Source: Lachnospiraceae bacterium UBA935
GTDB taxonomy: Bacteria > Bacillota > Clostridia > Lachnospirales > Lachnospiraceae
Direction: 5' to 3'
Length of the DNA stretch: 15,198 nucleotides
Assembly: GCA_002293525.1 (NCBI GenBank)
Contig: DBDJ01000074.1
Span: 1 to 15,198 of the forward strand
Shown piece by piece: positions 14,696 through 15,198 of the stretch. Positions within the stretch are counted from its first letter, which is position 1. The number at the start of each line of letters is the position of its first letter. Position numbers and translations under genes: made by a program. Under the pieces are notes generated by a model. That model had not been told where the DNA came from. It made no database searches and saw nothing but the letters and a program-made list of their open reading frames with translations.

Positions 14696-14759
14696 TAAAA
14701 TACCAAGTAGATAAAATACCAAGTAGATAAAATACCAAGTAGATAAAATACCAAGTAGA
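14696..14759 (+). repeat. Four perfect 16-nt tandem copies of the RNase P P1 5' strand
   Basis: TAAAATACCAAGTAGA occurs four times without a single difference (14696-14711, 14712-14727, 14728-14743, 14744-14759). The last copy pairs over its full 16 nt (one G-U) with 15095-15110, the 3' strand of the rnpB P1 helix. Every copy can therefore make the same helix. Each also contains TAAAAT, a 5-of-6 match to the -10 consensus. Confidence 0.9.
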
Positions 14760-15110
14760 ATAAATGATCGCGGCTGCTTCCGGCTATACCCGGAGCAGGT
14801 GAGGAAAGTCCGGGCTTCACAGGGCAGGATGCCGGATAACGTCCGGTGGAGGCGACTCCAAGGAAAGTGCAACAGAAATATACCGCCCCGCATTTTGCAG
14901 GGTAAGGTTGGAAGGGCAGTGTAAGAGACTACCGCCCGGCTGGTAACAGCCGGGGCATATGCAAACCCCATCCGAAGCAAGACCAAGCAGAAAGCAACAG
15001 GCCGGCCCGGCCTGCTTTCAGGTGGGTCGCTAGAGGCTGCCGGTAACGGCAGTCCCAGATAGATGATCATTCACGACATAACCCGGCTTATCGTTCTGCT
15101 TGGTATTTTA
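14744..15110 (+). ncRNA. rnpB: RNase P RNA, bacterial type A
   Basis: The catalytic RNA of RNase P, which removes the 5' leader of tRNA precursors. Conserved blocks are present in order: GAGGAAAGTCCGGGC (14801-14815, P4 5' side), ACAGAAATATACCGCC (14873-14888), the GGTAAGG and GTAAGAG region (about 14900-14932), GCAAACCCCATCCGAAGCAAGACCAA (from 14961) and the 3' block AGATAGATGATCATTCACGACATAACCCGGCTTATC (from 15057). The arrangement is the ancestral type A and not the Bacillus type B. P1 is formed by 14744-14759 and 15095-15110, 16 bp with one G-U. The 5' end is uncertain because three further identical copies of the P1 5' strand lie just upstream. An internal ACCAAGCAGA (14982-14991) is also perfectly complementary to 15095-15104 and could compete. 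A terminator follows. Confidence 0.95.
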
Positions 15111-15141
15111 AATATCAAAGGCGGTTAGGAAAACCAGTAGC

Positions 15142-15168
15142 AAGGCGGCAGCGATTCGGCCGTCTTTT
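15142..15168 (+). terminator. Rho-independent terminator of rnpB
   Basis: GGCGGC (15144-15149) pairs with GCCGTC (15159-15164, one G-U), extended by two A-T pairs, with a 9-nt loop and a T4 tail at 15165-15168. It lies about 35 nt beyond the end of P1, so the primary transcript must be trimmed at the 3' end. Confidence 0.75.
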
Positions 15169-15198
15169 ATCATTAATTTGAGTTTCCCCCAAAAATGA

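Noticed and set aside
14696..14759. CRISPR-like array
   Set aside because: The 16-nt units are directly adjacent with no spacers and match the rnpB P1 strand, so this is a tandem repeat.
14483..15070. Long minus-strand open frame of 195 codons
   Set aside because: It lies over the RNase P RNA and the end of the kinase gene. The conserved RNA blocks explain the sequence and the product is unlike any protein I know.

Overview
The window looks like chromosomal DNA from a low- to mid-GC Gram-positive anaerobe of the Clostridia, most likely a Lachnospiraceae-type organism. The evidence is the housekeeping order dgt, dnaG, rpoD, trmK, nif3-like gene, TGS-domain nucleoside kinase, then rnpB; a type A RNase P RNA; and strong AAAGGA/AGGAGG-like ribosome binding sites. 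The assignment is an inference from gene order and sequence style. No search was run.

Layout. (1) 1-1571 is an AT-rich accessory patch on the + strand: a secreted protein with a Cys/His-containing C-terminal domain, a small lipoprotein, and an 18-bp stem terminator. (2) 1712-4299 is on the - strand: a condensation/alcohol-acyltransferase-like protein (HHxxxDG motif), a zinc-ribbon plus multi-pass membrane protein in the same operon, and a cupin with its own promoter. (3) 4440-4880 is a divergent intergenic region holding a 253-bp nested palindrome flanked by a 10-bp direct repeat. (4) 4881-6615 is a + strand pair: a class I SAM methyltransferase and an HSL-family alpha/beta hydrolase. (5) 6616-7221 is non-coding and holds a MITE/REP-like element of three hairpins, a possible gene remnant and a minus-strand terminator-like hairpin. 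(6) 7222-14656 is a compact housekeeping block: dGTPase-like HD hydrolase, DNA primase, primary sigma factor, tRNA m1A22 methyltransferase, Nif3-family metalloprotein and nucleoside kinase. (7) 14744-15110 is the RNase P RNA with a terminator behind it.

How the parts fit. The housekeeping block is the familiar macromolecular-synthesis cluster (dnaG-rpoD) extended by nucleotide and tRNA functions. The acyltransferase, membrane protein, methyltransferase and esterase around the palindrome could form a small acyl-ester module, but this rests on adjacency only.

The most unusual feature is a set of short tandem repeats at the 5' ends of genes or RNAs: 9-nt units in the first gene's start, 8-nt units in the acyltransferase leader, an 11-nt repeat before dgt, 12-nt x5 at the rpoD/trmK junction, 13-nt x4 before the nif3-like gene, and four perfect 16-nt copies at the 5' end of rnpB. 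The rnpB unit is exactly the 5' strand of the P1 helix, so four alternative P1 strands lie in tandem before one 3' strand. A further 42-nt x2 repeat lies inside trmK.
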